From contig NZ_BBAG01000009.1 in NCBI RefSeq assembly GCF_001311135.1, forward strand, positions 1 to 64,000: 64,000 bases of DNA, given 5' to 3'. This document shows positions 1-9,703 of this stretch, piece after piece. Under the pieces are notes generated by a model. The model searched no databases. It had not been told where the DNA came from and saw nothing but the letters and a program-made list of their open reading frames with translations. How positions within the stretch are numbered: position 1 is the stretch's first letter; the number at the start of each line of letters is the position of its first letter. The DNA is from Secundilactobacillus paracollinoides DSM 15502 = JCM 11969 (lineage in GTDB: Bacteria > Bacillota > Bacilli > Lactobacillales > Lactobacillaceae). The translations under genes and the position numbers were made by a program.

Positions 1-1106
1 TTAACTAATTGATTATAATAATCTTGCAAATTTGAGATGCTTGCATCCGTAACTGTTTTGCCATTTACGTCTGTATAAGCACCCGTTCCAGCAGCAGTCA
101 TCAATGCAAAATCAGCCATCGTAATTGGCGTAGCAACCACCGTGCCTAAATTAGAAGTATCTACACTAGTATCAGCCCCACTATAAGTCCGCCAACCACC
201 TGTAGCAGCTGCCGCAGCGCTCGTCACCTGAATCCCTTTAAGCCCACTGTTAGCTAGTGCGCTCTTAGCAGCTTCAAGTTCAGTACTGGTAAGCCCAGTC
301 GGTAAATCAAACTCAACAGTTCCATCAGCTAACGTTTTAAATAGCGTGCCCTCAGGCAATTGCGACAGTGCATTCGCAACCTGATCACTTACGTCCGCAA
401 TACTTGCAGTCGTTGAAGCGTCACCGGTTGTACCAGTTGTCGCATCAGTGGTGTCTGTAGTCGCAGCAAGACTAGTATTTTGAGCCGCAATTAGAGCTTT
501 AGCTGCATCGGACAAACTGCCATCCGCAGCATAAACCGCTTGGGCATCAGTCGTGGTTGCTGAAGAATCAGTCGTCTTCGTAGCGGCCGTCGTATCACTT
601 GTCTCTGCCGTGGTGTCTTCATTATCACTAGTTGCTTTAGAATTCTGGTCACTGTTACTAGAGTCAGTCACAGTGTCACTTGAAGACGCTGCAGTTGATG
701 ATGCCGCGTCACTCAAACTGTCTGTTGTTGTCTGGGCATCCGATGTACTGGTACTATCCATTCTCGTTGCATCAGAGCTTGCAGTTGTTTCACTGGTCTC
801 ACTCGAAGAACTAGCAGCTGAATCATCATTAGATGAAACAGAACTATCCCCATCGGTGCCAATCACAACGGACGACTGGTCCGCAAGCGATTGACTGGAT
901 GAGGTTTCTGAAGTTGTTGTATCCGCCAAAGTTGTTTGATCGGCGTGGGCAGAAATGTCCGCAGTTAAGACAGCTGCACCAAATGTCAGCATTGAAATGC
1001 CGGCGTAGAGCCATTTCTTGCCTGCCTTGTACATCTTATAATGCGTTTTTAATTGGCCTTCATCACGCAACAGCCGATTCCGCGATGTGCCACTTTGCTT
1101 ATTCAT
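1..1106 (-). CDS. Surface protein with KxYKxGKxW-type signal peptide, C-terminus beyond window
   Basis: The frame is open from an ATG at 1106 to the window edge, so only the first 368 codons are seen. The N-terminus carries the YKMYKAGKKWLYAG signature of KxYKxGKxW signal peptides, a hydrophobic stretch and a likely cleavage site after SAHA. A Ser/Thr/Asp-rich low-complexity region of about 130 residues follows, then a region with few clear motifs. In this family such proteins are exported large surface adhesins or glycosylated serine-rich proteins; the function of this one is inferred only. The start is supported by GGGGGAACG just upstream, a ribosome-binding site of the same unusual GGGGGA type as the other two surface-protein genes here. 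Plus-strand frames across this stretch are shadows. Confidence 0.85.
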   Translation of the reverse strand, partial: MNKQSGTSRNRLLRDEGQLKTHYKMYKAGKKWLYAGISMLTFGAAVLTADISAHADQTTLADTTTSETSSSQSLADQSSVVIGTDGDSSVSSNDDSAASSSSETSETTASSDATRMDSTSTSDAQTTTDSLSDAASSTAASSSDTVTDSSNSDQNSKATSDNEDTTAETSDTTAATKTTDSSATTTDAQAVYAADGSLSDAAKALIAAQNTSLAATTDTTDATTGTTGDASTTASIADVSDQVANALSQLPEGTLFKTLADGTVEFDLPTGLTSTELEAAKSALANSGLKGIQVTSAAAAATGGWRTYSGADTSVDTSNLGTVVATPITMADFALMTAAGTGAYTDVNGKTVTDASISNLQDYYNQLV

Positions 1107-2058
1107 TTTTCGTTCCCCCAATATTCACGAGCAGACACCCAACACTGATGTCTTACATGACGAAACCATTCTCCAGACGATCTCGCCTAGGCTACGATGC
1201 CTAGCTCGCTAATCCTATTTAAAATACCTACCAATAAAATGATGCAAATACAAAACATTCCCCAATAAGATGAGTTATGTAGTTGATGTCGCTAACCAAT
1301 TTCCAACGAGGCTAGAGTTGAATTCCTATGTTTCCATTATAAGGCGCTTTCAAACAAGTACAATCAACAAAACTCAAACATTTGTTTCAAATCAAACAGA
1401 TGGCTCATTTTAAGTTGATAAATACCAATTATCATCAACTAAATAATAATTTAAAATGAGCGTATTGTGTATACTCAGGCGCACTTACGCGACAACTTAA
1501 ACCTAGTTTGATTCAATATAAACAATCGACCTATAACAATAAAATGATAGCGAAATTCAATTATAAAGTCAAAAATAACTGTCTTTTTATTTAAACACGT
1601 GTATTTTTGCTATTATTCATTCTCATTTTTTAATTATATTCTCAAAAATCCTATTTTTGTCGCTTCATTTTTCGTATAATGTTAGTAAATTAATCTAAAT
1701 ACCTAATTTGTCGCACGCCATTCTAACGACTCATGCTCATTTTCTCAGAGACTTGAACTGAACTTGTAATCGTTTTACACGCCTTAAGCCTTTCTTTACC
1801 AAATACTGGACACATTTCCCGGTTTTACTTCACAAGCGGGTATTGGCCAGCATCTTGGCTCTTTCTTGTAGGCCAACTTTAAGCTCAGTTTAAGTTAGCT
1901 ATCCTAACATTCATATCACCTAATGGATTTACGTGCACCGTTTCGACGATAACGACTCATCGTTTTGCCTAGTTTAAACGACGTTGCAGCGTCTTGATCC
2001 AACCAGGAAAAATGCCTAGACAATCCAGTATAATTCACATTTATAAGGAGTTCTTGCA
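1107..2058. other. Divergent AT-rich intergenic region
   Basis: About 950 bp separate the surface-protein start (minus) from the acyl-CoA synthetase start (plus). I see no credible gene. The left half is very AT-rich. An inverted repeat with 11-bp arms lies at 1403-1413 and 1451-1461 (GCTCATTTTAA and its complement), enclosing a second weaker dyad. No repeat element of the families found elsewhere in the window is present. Confidence 0.6.
2029..2034 (+). promoter_or_regulatory. Candidate -10 box of the acyl-CoA synthetase gene
   Basis: TATAAT lies 24 bp before the start codon at 2059. No convincing -35 box sits 16-18 bp upstream, which would fit a promoter needing an activator such as the downstream LysR protein (inference). 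The ribosome-binding site is AAGGAG at about 2044-2049. Confidence 0.4.
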
Positions 2059-3597
2059 ATGACAAAATTAACCACCATCCTCACCGACCAGTTAGAAAAC
2101 AACTTAACCGAAAATCTGTTTAAAGATGAAGCCATGCAACAATGGTTTACCGGCCAAGATATCAAGGACGATGTCGCAACTTTAGAGAAAGTATTTACGG
2201 ATAACAAACTCGGTCACGGCGACCAAGTGTTAGTCTGCATGCCGAACTCGTCAGTCTTTCCCGCCATTAATCAGGCGGCGTGGAACCTCGGCATCATCAT
2301 TCATCCGATTTCACCATCAACGCTAATCGCAAAGCTCCAAGACGACCGTGCAAAACGGCATTATCCGGGCATGTTATTAATGCCTGAACTCGCTAAGGCC
2401 TGGACTGGCAGCGAATGGAAAACCCAGTTGTTAGATCTGCACACAAGTCCTAACCTGCACTTTATCCTGGATGAAAACCAGTTGGCAAAGCGCGACGCTG
2501 CGGACACCACCCCTGTTAAGGACGATGATCTAGGACTGATCATGAACACATCAGGCACCACCGGCGAACCTAAACGCGTTGGTCTGACCCAGCAAATGCT
2601 CCTCAATGCCGCACAACACGATGCCGTCAGCAACCACATGAATGAAAACGACGTTGCCATGGTCACGATGCCCATGTTTCACATTAACGCCCAGGTCATC
2701 ACGACTTTGGCAACCCGTGTGTCTGGCGGGAAAGTTCTAGTCACTGAGAAGTTCTCTGCCAGCCACTTCTGGGAACAGGTCCACGACAATGGCGTCACCT
2801 GGGTGTCAGTTGTGCCAACCATCGTTTCCTTCCTATTATTAAACGAGAAAGCCAATGCTGCTTACGAGAAGCTAAAGGACGGCATCCACTTACGTTACGT
2901 GCGGTCAAGCTCGTTTGCGTTACCTCAAGAACGCAAGGAATTGTTTGAACAGCGCTTCAACACCCAAATCGTTGAAGGGTACGGGATGACAGAATCTGCC
3001 AGTCAGTGTACGATCAATCCATTTGACGCACCAAAGATCGGTTCAGCCGGTAAAGCCTTTGGCACCGACGTTGCGATCCTTGCCGACGATAAGATCACCC
3101 ACGATGCTAACGTGAAGGGTGAAATCGTTATCAAGGGTGACCACGTCATCACCAGCTACATGGACCCTAAGCGTGACGCCTTTAAGGACGGTTGGTTCCT
3201 GACCGGTGACCTTGGCTACTTTGACGAGGACGCCTACCTGTTTGTTAAGGGTCGCAAGAAGGAAATCATTTCCCGCGGGGGTGAAAAAGTTGCCCCAGCT
3301 GCGGTTGAAAACACACTAACCGAACTGGACTTTATCGAACAACTGGCCGTTATTGGTATGCCAGATGACCTTTACGGCGAAGAAGTGACTGCCGTGTTAG
3401 TCAGCACGACCCCCGGCCTCAACGAAAGTGACCAGCGCCAGGCCATCTTTGATTACTCAAAGGACCACCTCGCAAAATTTGAAGCACCGACCCGCGTTGA
3501 ATTCGTGCGTGAATTCCCACGAAACATCACCGGGAAAGTGTTACGGCCGCAATTACGCGACCAGCTATTACTTGCTAGTGAAGATACCCAAGCCTAG
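2059..3597 (+). CDS. AMP-forming acyl-CoA synthetase / ligase
   Basis: This 512-residue protein belongs to the ANL superfamily, which activates a carboxylate with ATP to an acyl-adenylate and transfers it to CoA. Visible motifs in order are the P-loop NTSGTTGEPKRVGLT (163-177), GYGMTES (308-313 region), GWFLTGDLG (378-386), GRKKEIISRGGEKVAP (398-413) and the C-terminal NITGKVLR with its catalytic lysine near 493. Length is normal for the family. The layout resembles the Pcs60/AAE3 type (oxalyl-CoA synthetase) about as well as other short- or medium-chain ligases, so the substrate is not assigned. No oxalyl-CoA decarboxylase or CoA transferase lies nearby. A terminator separates it from a co-directional LysR gene that may control it. 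Confidence 0.9.
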   Translation: MTKLTTILTDQLENNLTENLFKDEAMQQWFTGQDIKDDVATLEKVFTDNKLGHGDQVLVCMPNSSVFPAINQAAWNLGIIIHPISPSTLIAKLQDDRAKRHYPGMLLMPELAKAWTGSEWKTQLLDLHTSPNLHFILDENQLAKRDAADTTPVKDDDLGLIMNTSGTTGEPKRVGLTQQMLLNAAQHDAVSNHMNENDVAMVTMPMFHINAQVITTLATRVSGGKVLVTEKFSASHFWEQVHDNGVTWVSVVPTIVSFLLLNEKANAAYEKLKDGIHLRYVRSSSFALPQERKELFEQRFNTQIVEGYGMTESASQCTINPFDAPKIGSAGKAFGTDVAILADDKITHDANVKGEIVIKGDHVITSYMDPKRDAFKDGWFLTGDLGYFDEDAYLFVKGRKKEIISRGGEKVAPAAVENTLTELDFIEQLAVIGMPDDLYGEEVTAVLVSTTPGLNESDQRQAIFDYSKDHLAKFEAPTRVEFVREFPRNITGKVLRPQLRDQLLLASEDTQA

Positions 3598-3623
3598 TGA
3601 TCAGTCACACAACACCGTTTCTG

Positions 3624-3660
3624 AAGCCTGTGAATGCCATGATCATTCACAGGCTTTTTC
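3624..3660 (+). terminator. Intrinsic terminator after the acyl-CoA synthetase
   Basis: A 13-bp perfect stem (3624-3636 with 3644-3656, AAGCCTGTGAATG and its complement) is followed by TTTTTC, 27 nt past the stop codon. Confidence 0.9.
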
Positions 3661-3722
3661 CTGAAATAAGTCATCATGAGATTCGGTGACTTCATTATTT
3701 TGTCAGATAAGGAAGGGATCAC

Positions 3723-4634
3723 GTGAACATTCAACAGATGCGTTACGTCCTGGCCGTCGCCGACAACGGCAGTTTTCATTCCGCGGCCAAGGCCCTATTT
3801 ATTTCGCAACCCACACTGTCTAACAGTATTCAAAAATTGGAAACAGAACTGCATGTCCAACTTTTTAAACGCACGCGTCAGGGCACGTTTTTAACGACCT
3901 CGGGTGCCGCCTTCGTCAACCAGGCACGAAAGATTGTGACGGACACAGAAAATTTACAGCATTCATTTACCAATAAACCCGTGGCAACCCGGTACTTCTC
4001 AGTTTCAGCCCGGCATTACGATGGCATTGGAACGGCCATGTGTCGCGTTATGGAGCGCTACCCCAACTATCAGTATCTGCGGGCATATGAGAGTACGATT
4101 GCTAAGATCATTCAAGACACCGCCCAGGGAAAGAGTGAAATTGGCGTGGTTTTCCTAAACGACGTGAACCAAGCGCATATCATCAACGTGTTAGGTCAAA
4201 ACAATCTCGTTTATGACACATTGGGAAACTTTCAGTCGCAGATTCTCATTCGTCAGGAGCACCCCCTATCACGCAAGCCAGTCATTGAAAAACGCGATCT
4301 GAGCCAGTACCCGCAGATCCGGTTTACGCAGGATGCCACCTACTCAGAATTCACGGATGATCCGTTTGTGCTTCCAGGTTCTGGTCCGATCATCGCCATT
4401 AACGACCGCGCAACAATGACCAACATCATTAACCAAACAGATGCCTACACGGTGGGCTCAGCAATTCTAGAAACCCCACAAAAATCAGGATTGATTGCCC
4501 GCGCATTGCACGATGTGCCTAAAAATCAAATCGTGGTGTTGCGCCAGGCAACCCATGAATTGAGTGAGGTTGCGCAGTACTTTATTAGCGAGCTGAAGGT
4601 TTGTTTGGCGGCTAATTTGGTGGAACTGAATTAG
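3723..4634 (+). CDS. LysR-family transcriptional regulator
   Basis: This 303-residue protein starts with the LysR helix-turn-helix (MNIQQMRYVLAVADNGSFHSAA, recognition part around SQPTLSNSIQKLE, residues 28-40), followed by the periplasmic-binding-like effector domain. The GTG start at 3723 is supported by GAAGGGA a few bases upstream and by the standard family N-terminus. It is co-directional with the acyl-CoA synthetase and may regulate it (inference). The gene ends ELN-TAG, and the TAG is also the first triplet of a structured repeat element (4632-4772). Confidence 0.9.
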   Translation: MNIQQMRYVLAVADNGSFHSAAKALFISQPTLSNSIQKLETELHVQLFKRTRQGTFLTTSGAAFVNQARKIVTDTENLQHSFTNKPVATRYFSVSARHYDGIGTAMCRVMERYPNYQYLRAYESTIAKIIQDTAQGKSEIGVVFLNDVNQAHIINVLGQNNLVYDTLGNFQSQILIRQEHPLSRKPVIEKRDLSQYPQIRFTQDATYSEFTDDPFVLPGSGPIIAINDRATMTNIINQTDAYTVGSAILETPQKSGLIARALHDVPKNQIVVLRQATHELSEVAQYFISELKVCLAANLVELN

Positions 4635-4772
4635 AGAGAGCGGAAGAAAACGGGTTGAGGGCGGAGCATAAGTAACTCTGGCAGAAATGCCTGTTTTTGG
4701 CATTTGTGTCAGAGTTACTTATGCAGGAGCCTCAGTTTTCCGGGAGCTCGTTTCGGCACGGTTGCTAGAAAG
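4632..4772 (+). repeat. Hairpin element, family R1 copy 1 (at LysR stop codon)
   Basis: The element begins at the LysR stop codon (TAGAGAGAGCGG) and ends TTGCTAGAAAG. Its core is a near-perfect hairpin at 4666-4724 with arms starting GCATAAGTAACTCTG and ending in the complement. The flanks are shared with the copies at 4810, 5145, 7270, 12650 and 18917, but the arm sequence is different in this copy and still self-complementary. Confidence 0.8.
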
Positions 4773-4809
4773 ACCATTGAAATGCCCAAGTCCCGGTCTG
4801 TTAAAAACA

Positions 4810-4948
4810 GAGAGCGGAAGAAAGCGGTTAAGGAGTGGAGCCTAAGGCCACTTTGACAGAAATCCCTGGTTTTGGGATTTGTGTCGAAGTGGCCTTAGGT
4901 GCGACTCCTTGCTTTCCGGGAGCTCGTTTCGGCACGGTTGCTAGAAAG
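4810..4948 (+). repeat. Hairpin element, family R1 copy 2
   Basis: This is a second copy directly downstream of copy 1, with matching ends (AGAGAGCGGAAGAAA and GGTTGCTAGAAAG). Its hairpin at 4841-4899 uses a different arm (CCTAAGGCCACTT and its complement). A tail-only remnant of the same family follows at about 4981-5024 (GTTCGTTTCAGCACAGTTG). Confidence 0.8.
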
Positions 4949-5086
4949 GCTCTTGCAAGCACCAGGCCCAAGGTACAACTCCTATTTTCAATAGTTCGTT
5001 TCAGCACAGTTGACTAGCAAGAAAGCTGCCGTCACTCCTGCACTCAGCAATGCAATAACCAGCCAGTTCTCTTACATTACAATCCA

Positions 5087-5130
5087 AAATCCCCACTCGA
5101 AATCCATGATAGATTCCGAGTGGGGATTTT
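5087..5130. terminator. Bidirectional terminator between convergent units
   Basis: AAAATCCCCACTCG and its complement flank a short loop, with A and T tracts on both sides. It lies between the plus-strand LysR unit and the minus-strand ABC transporter unit. Confidence 0.85.
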
Positions 5131-5144
5131 AATGTCTTAAACCA

Positions 5145-5284
5145 CTTTCTAGTCAACATTGCGTAAACGCGTTCCGGGAGGCAAGGGGCTACTGTGTAAC
5201 GAACTCTGGCAAAAAAGTCAGGCCCGGACTTTTCTGCCAGAGTCCGTTACACTCCGCCCCTTAACCGCCTCCCTCCACGCTCTA
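5145..5284 (-). repeat. Hairpin element, family R1 copy 3 (at ATPase stop codon)
   Basis: Read on the minus strand, the element starts with the TAG stop codon of the ABC ATPase gene (TAGAGCGTGGAGGG) and ends ACTAGAAAG. A long hairpin has an outer arm GGGAGGC/GCCTCCC, then GGGGC/GCCCC, then about 24 bp of near-perfect inner stem closed by an AGGCCC-type loop. Confidence 0.85.
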
Positions 5285-6059
5285 TCTTCTAATCATCCCC
5301 AAAATCTCCTTCCGCTTCGCCATAAAGTCACCACTATACCGAATATCATCATCCTTATCCCGCAAAATATCCGAAGTAAACGGCGCCGGGAAATCTGCCA
5401 CTATGCGTCCTGGATGCTTTGACATCACCACCACCCTGCTGCCTAACAACAGCGCTTCGTCGACATCGTGGGTAATGAAGAAAATCGTGTTATGCGATTT
5501 TGCCCAGATCCTGCGAATCAAATTTTGCATCTGATTCTTCGTCAGCGCATCCAGCGCGCCAAAGGGTTCGTCCATTAACAGGATCTCTGGTTTATTGATC
5601 AACGCGCTGGCAATCGCCGCCCGTTGTTTCATACCACCAGAGAGTTCAAAGACCTTCTTATCACCCCAGCCGTCAAGCTTTACCTCAGCCAGATAGGTGT
5701 CTACCTCCTTGGCAATTGTCTGTCTAGCTACGTGACGCATACTGAGCCCAAACCCGACGTTTTTCTTGACCGAATACCAGTCGTACAGGTTGAATTTTAA
5801 AAAACAACACCCCGTTGTGCGTCAATACCGTCAATTTCATGACCATCGAGCGATGCTGTGCCCGCAGTGGGTTTAATAAAGCCAGCCAGAATTTTCAATA
5901 GTGTACTCTTCCCACAACCACTAGGCCCCATAACGCAAACGAACTCGCCAGGTGGATATTTAGCGAAACATCCCTAATTGCTGAACCGTTGCCATCCGAC
6001 CCTCCATAATCTAGTGAAACATTATCAACCGTAATTAAATCTTGCGTTTTTGTTGCCAT
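5282..6059 (-). pseudogene. ABC transporter ATP-binding protein, SsuB/TauB type, interrupted
   Basis: This would be the ATPase of a nitrate/sulfonate/taurine-type importer. The N-terminus starts at an ATG at 6059 behind GAGGTGA. The Walker A motif GPSGCGKST, the signature LSGGMKQRAAIASAL, Walker B ILLMDEPFGALD and the H-loop FFITHDVDEA are all present. The frame is broken at least twice by missing bases, near 5964 (before [10 protein letters not shown]) and near 5797. At 5797-5799 a TAA stands where the conserved Q-loop glutamine (VFQ) is expected. The deletions look like those in essential genes of this window and may be sequencing errors; the TAA is a substitution and may be real. It is the last gene of the unit after permease and binding protein, and the TAG stop abuts a repeat element. 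Confidence 0.75.
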
Positions 6060-6084
6060 CGATCAGTCACCTCGTTTTCCTCAA

Positions 6085-7119
6085 TTACTTCAGTGCTTTC
6101 TTAATATAACTGGCATCAATAGCGTCAGACAGTGTTGATGATGACGGCACAGATGAAATGTTCTTTTGCTGTTTATTAAAGACTTCAACCGTCTTCAAAA
6201 TGCTGCCAAGTTTGCCAGAGCTCAGGTAAGATGCCTGTTCTTTGCCCGACAGCCAATCGTTTTCAGTAATTTGACTCTTCGCCTGCGACTCAGAGATTCC
6301 TTCCCAACTCGCGACGTCCTTGATGGCCTGCTTTGGATTGTTTTTAACGAGCTGATAGACCTTCAGCATCGCCTGATCATACTTCTTGACCAGGGTCGGA
6401 TACTTCTTGGCAAATGACGTGTCAACAACGGAAACTTCTGGGATCTCAACACCCTGGTTTTTCAACTGACCATCTGTCGACAGTACGTTTCCAGTCTTTT
6501 CTATCGTGTTCAACGCTGGGCTCCAGGTATAGGCTGCATCAATGTCGCCGCGCTTCCAATCCGCCACGATGTTTTGCCCAGACAGATCTTTAAAGGTCAC
6601 CTGGCTCGTCTTGATGCCCGCTTTTTTAAGCGTTTTAACCAGCGCGTACTGAGAAGTTGTCCCAAATGTGACGCCGATCGTCTTACCCTTCAGTTGTTTA
6701 AGTGACGTGATGCTCTTTTTTGACACCAGTGCTTCGATGTTGCCGCTCTCGACGTATGAAATGCCAACTGCTTTGTATGACACACCATTTGAAACCCCAA
6801 GCGCAAACGGTGAAACGCCAAACGAGGCGGCATCAAGGTCCTTAGACACAATGGCATTGTTGATACTTGTCCCGGAAGAGTACGTGGTAGTCTTTACCTT
6901 GACTCCCAGATGCTTTAAATAGCCTTCCTTGGCTAAGATTGCCGATTCTGGGCCACCCTCCATCAGGCCGATCTTCATTGTTTTCGGATAGGTTTCGCCC
7001 GTTTGGGGATCCTTTTTGCCGCTTGATGTGGAACTGCTGGAGGAACTGCCGCATCCTGAAAGGATTAATGCGATCGTGCAGATGGTGAGGATACCGGTGA
7101 GGATGTGTGATTTTTTCAT
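6085..7119 (-). CDS. Substrate-binding lipoprotein of SsuA/TauA/NMT1-type ABC importer
   Basis: This 344-residue lipoprotein begins MKKSHIL at 7119, behind AGGAG. The signal peptide ends in the lipobox LSGC with the modified cysteine at residue 23, followed by a poly-Ser linker. The mature part has the family pattern of NMT1/SsuA-like proteins (KIGLMEGGPESAILAKEGYL, then QLKGKTIGVTFGTTSQYALV). Related proteins bind aliphatic sulfonates, taurine, nitrate or pyrimidine precursors; the ligand here is not predictable. A longer reading from 7296 exists but lacks a signal sequence and is rejected. This gene is intact, unlike its permease, ATPase and regulator neighbours. Confidence 0.88.
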   Translation of the reverse strand: MKKSHILTGILTICTIALILSGCGSSSSSSTSSGKKDPQTGETYPKTMKIGLMEGGPESAILAKEGYLKHLGVKVKTTTYSSGTSINNAIVSKDLDAASFGVSPFALGVSNGVSYKAVGISYVESGNIEALVSKKSITSLKQLKGKTIGVTFGTTSQYALVKTLKKAGIKTSQVTFKDLSGQNIVADWKRGDIDAAYTWSPALNTIEKTGNVLSTDGQLKNQGVEIPEVSVVDTSFAKKYPTLVKKYDQAMLKVYQLVKNNPKQAIKDVASWEGISESQAKSQITENDWLSGKEQASYLSSGKLGSILKTVEVFNKQQKNISSVPSSSTLSDAIDASYIKKALK

Positions 7120-7269
7120 TGTTTGGGTTCTCCTGATTTTGGTTTTTGGATTTGGATTAAAAATTGTGCTATTGAATAAGCTGTTTGAGTGAGATTGTGG
7201 TTGGAATTTTTGGTTTGGATTCTGGGGGGGTTGTTTTTGTTTGGGGATTGCGACGCGGGGATAAATTAC

Positions 7270-7398
7270 ATTGTCTAAACGTGCTCCACAAGGCACGGGG
7301 CTAACGTGTAACGGACGCTGGTCTAAAAGTCAGGCCCGGACTTTTAGACCAGCGTCCGTTACACACCGCCCCTAACCCGCCTTGTTCCGCACTCTCTA
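7270..7398 (-). repeat. Hairpin element, family R1 copy 4 (inside the ABC operon)
   Basis: On the minus strand it starts with the TAG stop codon of the permease gene (TAGAGAGTGCGGAACAAGG). It contains nested stems: ACAAGGC/GCCTTGT, GGGGC/GCCCC, then a perfect stem of about 25 bp (TGTAACGGACGCTGG and its complement) with loop AGGCCC. It fills most of the gap between permease and binding-protein genes. Confidence 0.85.
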
Positions 7399-8167
7399 CC
7401 AAAACACCACTCTCCGCTCCACAAACAACAATATCGCATCCAACAAAATTCCCGTAATGCCCATAATAATGATGCCAACGAACACCACGTCGCTTCTCAG
7501 ATACTCACTCGCATCCAGCACCATCCAGCCGATTCCTGAGCCCGCGGCCACCATTTCTGCCGCAACCGATGTCGCATACGCGACACTCATTGCGTTTCGC
7601 AGGCCGACGAAGATATCCGGTAACGATGCCGGAAAAATGACGTGGGTGAAGACCTGAAACTTGTTTGCCCCGAGGGTCTGCGCCCTTAAAATATAGTCCT
7701 CTCGAACTCGGCTGACGCCCGCTGCACACGAGACGTAGATCGGTGCGAAAGCGCCCAGGAACAGTAAGAGGATCTTTGACAGATTACCTGTGCCCATCCA
7801 CAAAATAATGATCGTGTAGTATCCCAGTGGCGGCAACGGCCGCAGAAAGGTAATGACCGGTTCAAAAATGGCTTTGACCCGTGGTGAATAGCCACTCAGC
7901 AGCCCCAGTGGAATGCCAACCATGACCGCCCAGAAGTAAGCAATAAATAGCCGCTGCAGTGTTGCCCACAGATGCTGCCAGAGCGTGTAGCCCTTGTACC
8001 CGTTTTGCAGCAGGTCTAGAAAGGTCGCCCAGACTGTTTTTGGCGAGGGAATGATCAGACTTGAAACATGGCCATTCCAGGTAAACGCGAACCAGAGAAT
8101 GATTACGATAACCGCCGTTGACAGGCTTAGTAGATAATGATGGTTTAATTTTGTGATAGCGGGACAC
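7396..8167 (-). CDS. ABC transporter permease, SsuC/TauC type, one frameshift
   Basis: This BPD-type permease of about 257 residues has several membrane segments and the cytoplasmic EAA-type loop (near AQTLGANKFQVFTHVIFPASLPDI) that contacts the ATPase. The main frame runs from about 8133 to the stop at 7396. The probable start is a GTG at 8167 behind AAGGAAGG, encoding MSRYHKIKPSL, which needs one indel near 8134 to join the main frame. Its start overlaps the end of the LysR gene by 23 bp, suggesting one transcript. The TAG stop is the first triplet of a repeat element. Confidence 0.75.
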
Positions 8168-9091
8168 CTTCCTTTAGATCAGTTGGGTTCAATTTCGCCG
8201 ACCTGATCACCTTTTCTAAATTTTCGATAACCCCAGTCTCCTGAGAGGACAAGGCCACCTGACGACGGCGCACAACACTGACCGTAAATGTCAGCGGCTG
8301 ATCCACCACCGTTAAGCGTTGAATGGCTCCCGATTGTAAATAACTATCCTGCTGTGACATATACCGTGGAAAAAAGGCGACATAGTCATCACTGGCGATC
8401 AGGTGCTTCATGACGGCCAAACTATCCGTGCGAAATTGGACGTTCGGTCGCGGTCGCTGCGCAATCATGCAGTCACCCCGCCGTTACGCGTTTGAAATTC
8501 ATCACGGTAGGCAATATACGGTTGGGCAAGCACATCTGCATACGTGATCATCTCACGGCCATACAGCGGCGATCTGCGGCCGACATAGAGGACGTACTGG
8601 TCCTGAAACAGCGGCTGATAGGTCACCCCGCGATGTTGGCCATCGTCCGCATCTTGAATGACAATGCCAAACGGCACGCCATCCGCACGCACCTGATCGA
8701 CGATTGCCCCACTGTTTGCGGTAGTGGTGCTTACCGCGAGTTCTGGCAGTGACTGCCGCAACTGACAGAGCGTGTTCGGAATCACCCAGTCATTGAGACA
8801 CGGCAGACAGGCAAACGCCACCTGCGCGTGCCCCCGCTGTGCCTCAGCAATTTGTTTAATGGCGTCGACACCCGTAAAAATGGTCTGGGCCTCCTTTAGG
8901 ATGGCACGACCGGCAGCGGTTGGGGTCACCCCTGTACAATTACGGGTCAGCAGCGGTGTTTGAAGCTCCTTTTCTAGACTGCTGATTGCATGACTGATCG
9001 ATGACTACGCCATGTAATGTTGTTTGGCAGCTCGAGAAATCGACGCGCATTTAACGGCGTCATTTAATAGATAGAGTTGTTCCAATTTCAT
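8145..9091 (-). pseudogene. LysR-family regulator of the ABC locus, stop codon in the HTH
   Basis: Starting at ATG 9091 the protein reads MKLEQLYLLNDAVKCASIS, a LysR helix-turn-helix, and would be about 315 residues with an effector domain. Codon 29 (9005-9007) is TAG in a position that is normally glutamine in this motif (MAQSSISHAI). The frame is otherwise kept to about 8468, where one missing base shifts it; the remainder continues in the next frame to 8145. The frameshift resembles the deletion errors seen in essential genes, but the TAG is a base substitution. It may be a genuine nonsense mutation. The gene overlaps the permease start and would be the local regulator. Confidence 0.75.
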
Positions 9092-9703
9092 ATGATCACA
9101 CTCCGATATCAGGTTTTGGCCAACAAAATAGCGTACCAAGGCTGTAATTAACACCCCTAGTACGCCGAATAACGGTCATATCTTCTTTTAGGACTAAACA
9201 CCAGTTGCTGGCATAGTGTTGTTACTAAAGACCCTGGTCCTTCGTCCTGTTTCAACCCAATACATGTTGCTTCCCTTAATCACGTTGCTGCGATTCACCG
9301 GCCAACCGGCATCGCATGACTTAAAAGATACCGATAATCCCTTGAAATTACAATCGTTTTGCCATACACAATAACTATCATAATTCCTGATGCGTGGCAA
9401 TTTAGACGCAATAAACCAAGTGACTGACCGCCTAGCGACCCGATTCGATTTCGTTATTGGCCGCTTGGCAAACTTATAAAATCGGCCTATTTTCTTAAGG
9501 ATTTCACCCTATCGATTTGTCCGAATATCCCTGATTATTAAGCTTTGTTGGCCCTTGACCCAACGTTCATTTCGATACCCCCTATCGATAACCAGGGGGT
9601 ACCAAACGTCAGCTAACCTCCCTATCATGAAACCAGTTCACAAGCACCAATGACTCACATGATGCTGCCAACGTATTTCATCACAACTGGAGGTTATTCA
9701 TAT
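9092..9703. other. Divergent regulatory region between LysR and phosphodiesterase
   Basis: No gene is seen in this 612-bp stretch. A dyad TACCCCCT (9577-9584) / AGGGGGTA (9595-9602) brackets TATCGATA. The 10-mer CCCTATCGAT occurs twice, at 9507-9516 and 9581-9590. These could be operator sites. The phosphodiesterase ribosome-binding site GGAGG lies at about 9689-9693. Confidence 0.4.

Noticed and set aside
553-1204. Plus-strand open frames opposite the first surface-protein gene
   Set aside because: They are antisense shadows of a Ser/Thr-rich coding sequence and have no ribosome-binding site or family motif.
7120-7296. Longer start for the binding lipoprotein
   Set aside because: It would place 59 residues before the lipoprotein signal peptide and overlaps the repeat element; AGGAG supports the start at 7119.
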